A stretch of 7,325 nt of DNA from Lentisphaerota bacterium (GTDB taxonomy: Bacteria > Verrucomicrobiota > Kiritimatiellia > RFP12 > JAAYLN01). The notes beneath the pieces are model-generated. The model saw only the letters and a program-made list of their open reading frames with translations. It did not search any database and was not told where the DNA came from. Made by a program: the position numbers and the translations under genes. The DNA lies in assembly GCA_012514915.1 (NCBI GenBank), contig JAAYZJ010000432.1, forward strand, positions 1 to 7,325, read 5' to 3'. Positions 5,990-7,325 of this stretch are shown here, in pieces; the first letter of the stretch is position 1; every line of letters starts with the position of its first letter.

Positions 5990-7042
5990 TTATCCGGCCA
6001 CATGCACACGTCCATGCAGGTCGCGTCCGCGCGCCAGCGCCGCCTCGGCCGCGTCGCGGCGGAGATTGAGCAGGCGGATCCCCTTGTCGACCGTGTGCCG
6101 GAAGATCTGCTCCATGTCGTTGAGGTGCGGCTGCGACACGTTGATGGCCGTCAGCCCCCGCAGCGAAGCCGCCTGCCCGATGTAGTGGTCGCCGCGCCCG
6201 CAGAAATGGATCGCCCCGCCGCCCAGCGTCTCCAGCAGGCGCTGGTCATAGGGCTGGATGAACGTCTCGAACATCGCGGGCGACAGGTTCATCGCCGAGT
6301 CGTCGCGCAACATCAGGCGTCCACGCAGCATCATGCCCCAGTGCGCCGTCCAGACCGCGTCGCGCGGAGGAATGATCCGCTCCCATTCGCGGTAGAAGCG
6401 GATGTAGGTGTCGGTGACCAGGCCGAGCAGCTCGTGCACGACGTCCGGGTTGTCCAGCAAATCCAAAAACAGCGACGAGCCCCAGAGGAGTTCCACGATG
6501 TCCATCGGCCCCTGCAGATCGGGGTGGTAGAACCAGACGTAGCGGCTGAGCTTCGGGTAGGGCGCCATCCGCTCCGCCAGGAAGCGGTAGGCGTCCAGGC
6601 AGACGCCGCCCCAGCCGGCCGTCAGATCCGGCACGCCGCGGCCGAGCAGCCGTTTGACGCCCTCGATGCCCCCGGCGAGCGGCACCGTGGTCGGCAGGGT
6701 GTTGTAGCCCTCGTCCATGCGGAAGATTTCCGCGCCGCAGATCGACGAGAGGATGCCCGTGCCATAGTTGGCCCGGATGTTGAGCAGGCAGCCCGCGCCG
6801 ATGTCGAGCGCATACGAGACGCCGTAGAGCTGCTGGACGGCCATCGTCTCGATCGAATCGAGCGTCGCGTTGACCCGCACGTCGGACCAGTGGGTGCGTG
6901 GCGGTAGGCGGCGGCGGCGCTGCGGACAGAAGAGCTTCTCCGGGCAGCGCCCGTCCCAGAACGTCTTCCAGGCCGACTCGACGTCCTCTTCGACCGCGGC
7001 ATCCAGCCGGCTTTCCAGATCGTCCATCAATCGTTCGAGCAT
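5990..7042 (-). CDS. Uroporphyrinogen decarboxylase (URO-D) superfamily protein, methyltransferase-like, not HemE
   Basis: The 350-residue product matches the URO-D TIM-barrel superfamily, which includes HemE and the zinc-dependent MtaA/MtbA/CmuA methyltransferases. Supporting segments are ANYGTG (91-96), EGYNTLP (111-117), FYHPDLQGPMD (171-181), an acidic stretch before SPAMFETFIQPYD (254-266) and AIHFCGRGDHY (277-287). HFC at 279-281 resembles the H-x-C zinc pair of the methyltransferases, but no Cys follows, so the third ligand of MtaA/MtbA is absent. The N-terminal Arg motif expected of HemE is also missing. Actual substrate and partner are unknown; such paralogues are often abundant in PVC-type bacteria. 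The ATG at 7042 is preferred: GGGGAG lies six bases upstream, while extension to 7150 adds Gly/Arg-rich sequence and would start beyond the likely -10 box. It is monocistronic by position. Confidence 0.8.
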   Translation of the reverse strand: MLERLMDDLESRLDAAVEEDVESAWKTFWDGRCPEKLFCPQRRRRLPPRTHWSDVRVNATLDSIETMAVQQLYGVSYALDIGAGCLLNIRANYGTGILSSICGAEIFRMDEGYNTLPTTVPLAGGIEGVKRLLGRGVPDLTAGWGGVCLDAYRFLAERMAPYPKLSRYVWFYHPDLQGPMDIVELLWGSSLFLDLLDNPDVVHELLGLVTDTYIRFYREWERIIPPRDAVWTAHWGMMLRGRLMLRDDSAMNLSPAMFETFIQPYDQRLLETLGGGAIHFCGRGDHYIGQAASLRGLTAINVSQPHLNDMEQIFRHTVDKGIRLLNLRRDAAEAALARGRDLHGRVHVAG

Positions 7043-7080
7043 CAGCGTCTCCCCTGCCGCGCGCCTGTCCGGCACCCCAG

Positions 7081-7110
7081 CGCCTGCCCGGTGCAGGCGG
7101 AGACCTGCAC
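7081..7110 (-). promoter_or_regulatory. Two mutually exclusive hairpins in the 5' UTR of the URO-D-like gene
   Basis: GTGCAGG (7091-7097) and CCTGCAC (7104-7110) form a perfect seven-pair stem with a six-base loop. CGCCTGC (7081-7087) and GCAGGCG (7093-7099) form another seven-pair stem. They share 7093-7097 and cannot coexist. On the mRNA, GTCTCC (7104-7099), spanning the loop of the first hairpin, is complementary to GGAGAC (7052-7047), which contains the Shine-Dalgarno. Translational control is conceivable but not shown. It matches no riboswitch class I recognise. Confidence 0.4.
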
Positions 7111-7141
7111 AGCCACCGCCCGCCGGACTGGCACGTTCTCC

Positions 7142-7171
7142 ATTGTACACCGCTTACCGCACGACTATCAA
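7142..7171 (-). promoter_or_regulatory. Likely promoter of the URO-D-like gene
   Basis: TTGATA (7171-7166, five of six bases to consensus) and TACAAT (7147-7142, five of six) are separated by 18 bp. The predicted start is near 7135, giving a ~90-base 5' UTR before the ATG at 7042. This also argues against translation starting at 7150. Confidence 0.6.
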
Positions 7172-7195
7172 GCTGCCGGCCGGGGGCACATTCTC

Positions 7196-7229
7196 CAGGG
7201 GTGTGTGTCAAGAAAGTGACAGGGGTGTG
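7196..7229 (+). repeat. Direct repeat CAGGGGTGTG around a short inverted repeat
   Basis: CAGGGGTGTG occurs at 7196-7205 and 7220-7229, a centre spacing of 24 bp. Between them TGTCA (7206-7210) and TGACA (7217-7221) form an inverted pair around AGAAAG; the second arm overlaps the second repeat copy by two bases. It lies upstream of the URO-D-like promoter. It may be a regulator site or the remnant of a dispersed repeat; nothing identifies which. Confidence 0.4.
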
Positions 7230-7246
7230 CCAGGCTAGTGGCCAGC

Positions 7247-7270
7247 GAATCGGATTACGCTGAATCGGAT
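7247..7270 (+). repeat. Direct repeat GAATCGGAT, 15-bp period
   Basis: Two exact 9-bp copies stand at 7247-7255 and 7262-7270. Just downstream on the + strand a weak promoter-like pair (TTGCGC at 7276-7281 and TACACT at 7299-7304, 17 bp apart) points out of the window. The arrangement could be an activator site for a divergent gene beyond the edge, but the promoter match is poor. Confidence 0.35.
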
Positions 7271-7295
7271 AGCACTTGCGCGGCGCGTGCGGACG

Positions 7296-7312
7296 CGCTA
7301 CACTTTGTAGCG
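7296..7312. repeat. Short hairpin / dyad at the right edge
   Basis: CGCTACA (7296-7302) and TGTAGCG (7306-7312) form a perfect seven-pair dyad with a CTT loop, followed by TTTC. It overlaps the weak + strand -10-like box. It may be an operator or a weak terminator; too little flanking sequence is available to decide. Confidence 0.4.
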
Positions 7313-7325
7313 TTTCAACTACATC

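Noticed and set aside
5983..6000. Small hairpin around the stop codon of the URO-D-like gene (GCCGG/CCGGC)
   Set aside because: The stem is only five pairs with no T-run, as expected by chance in GC-rich DNA.
5803..6015. A 70-residue minus-strand ORF across the intergenic palindrome
   Set aside because: It overlaps the end of the URO-D-like gene and the palindrome, has Arg/Cys/Ser-rich composition and no supporting ribosome binding site or homology that I recognise.

Overview
The window is GC-rich bacterial DNA in which every supported gene lies on the minus strand. In transcription order (high to low coordinates) it holds a URO-D-superfamily gene (7042-5990), a regulatory and repeat-bearing gap (5989-5566), a tight aromatic amino acid operon (5565-1277), and a receiver/Ser-Thr kinase gene that runs off the left edge (1265-1). 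No RNA gene, CRISPR array or transposase was found. The organism cannot be fixed from this sequence. A URO-D-like methyltransferase relative that is not HemE, a fused receiver-eukaryotic-type kinase, the high GC and the degenerate ~9-bp CAGGRTGAA-type repeats would fit a member of the PVC group (Lentisphaerae/Kiritimatiellota/Verrucomicrobia-like). That placement is inference.

The operon encodes the entry and the end of the Phe/Tyr route: a Thermotoga/Bacillus-type DAHP synthase (aroF), prephenate dehydrogenase (tyrA), bifunctional chorismate mutase-prephenate dehydratase with ACT domain (pheA), and EPSP synthase (aroA). The first three overlap at stop/start codons, aroA follows after 10 bp, and the receiver-kinase gene follows 11 bp after aroA. 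The kinase is therefore probably co-transcribed.

The most notable element lies ahead of aroF. A near-consensus sigma70-type promoter (TTGACA, 17 bp, TATAAA with extended -10) is followed by an unannotated 29-codon leader ORF with 5 Phe and 4 Tyr codons and no Trp. Next comes a textbook intrinsic terminator (10-bp stem, GCAA tetraloop cap, 9 T) that ends 23 bp before aroF. An alternative pairing links the leader stop-codon region to the ascending arm of the terminator and could act as antiterminator. Together this reads as a ribosome-mediated Phe/Tyr attenuator controlling the whole operon, possibly including the kinase.

The URO-D-like gene has its own promoter-like sequence and a ~90-nt 5' UTR with two mutually exclusive hairpins, one of whose loops is complementary to the Shine-Dalgarno. 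Between it and the operon promoter lie a long near-perfect palindrome and a short degenerate tandem repeat. The right edge (7150-7325) contains no gene but has paired direct repeats and a small hairpin.
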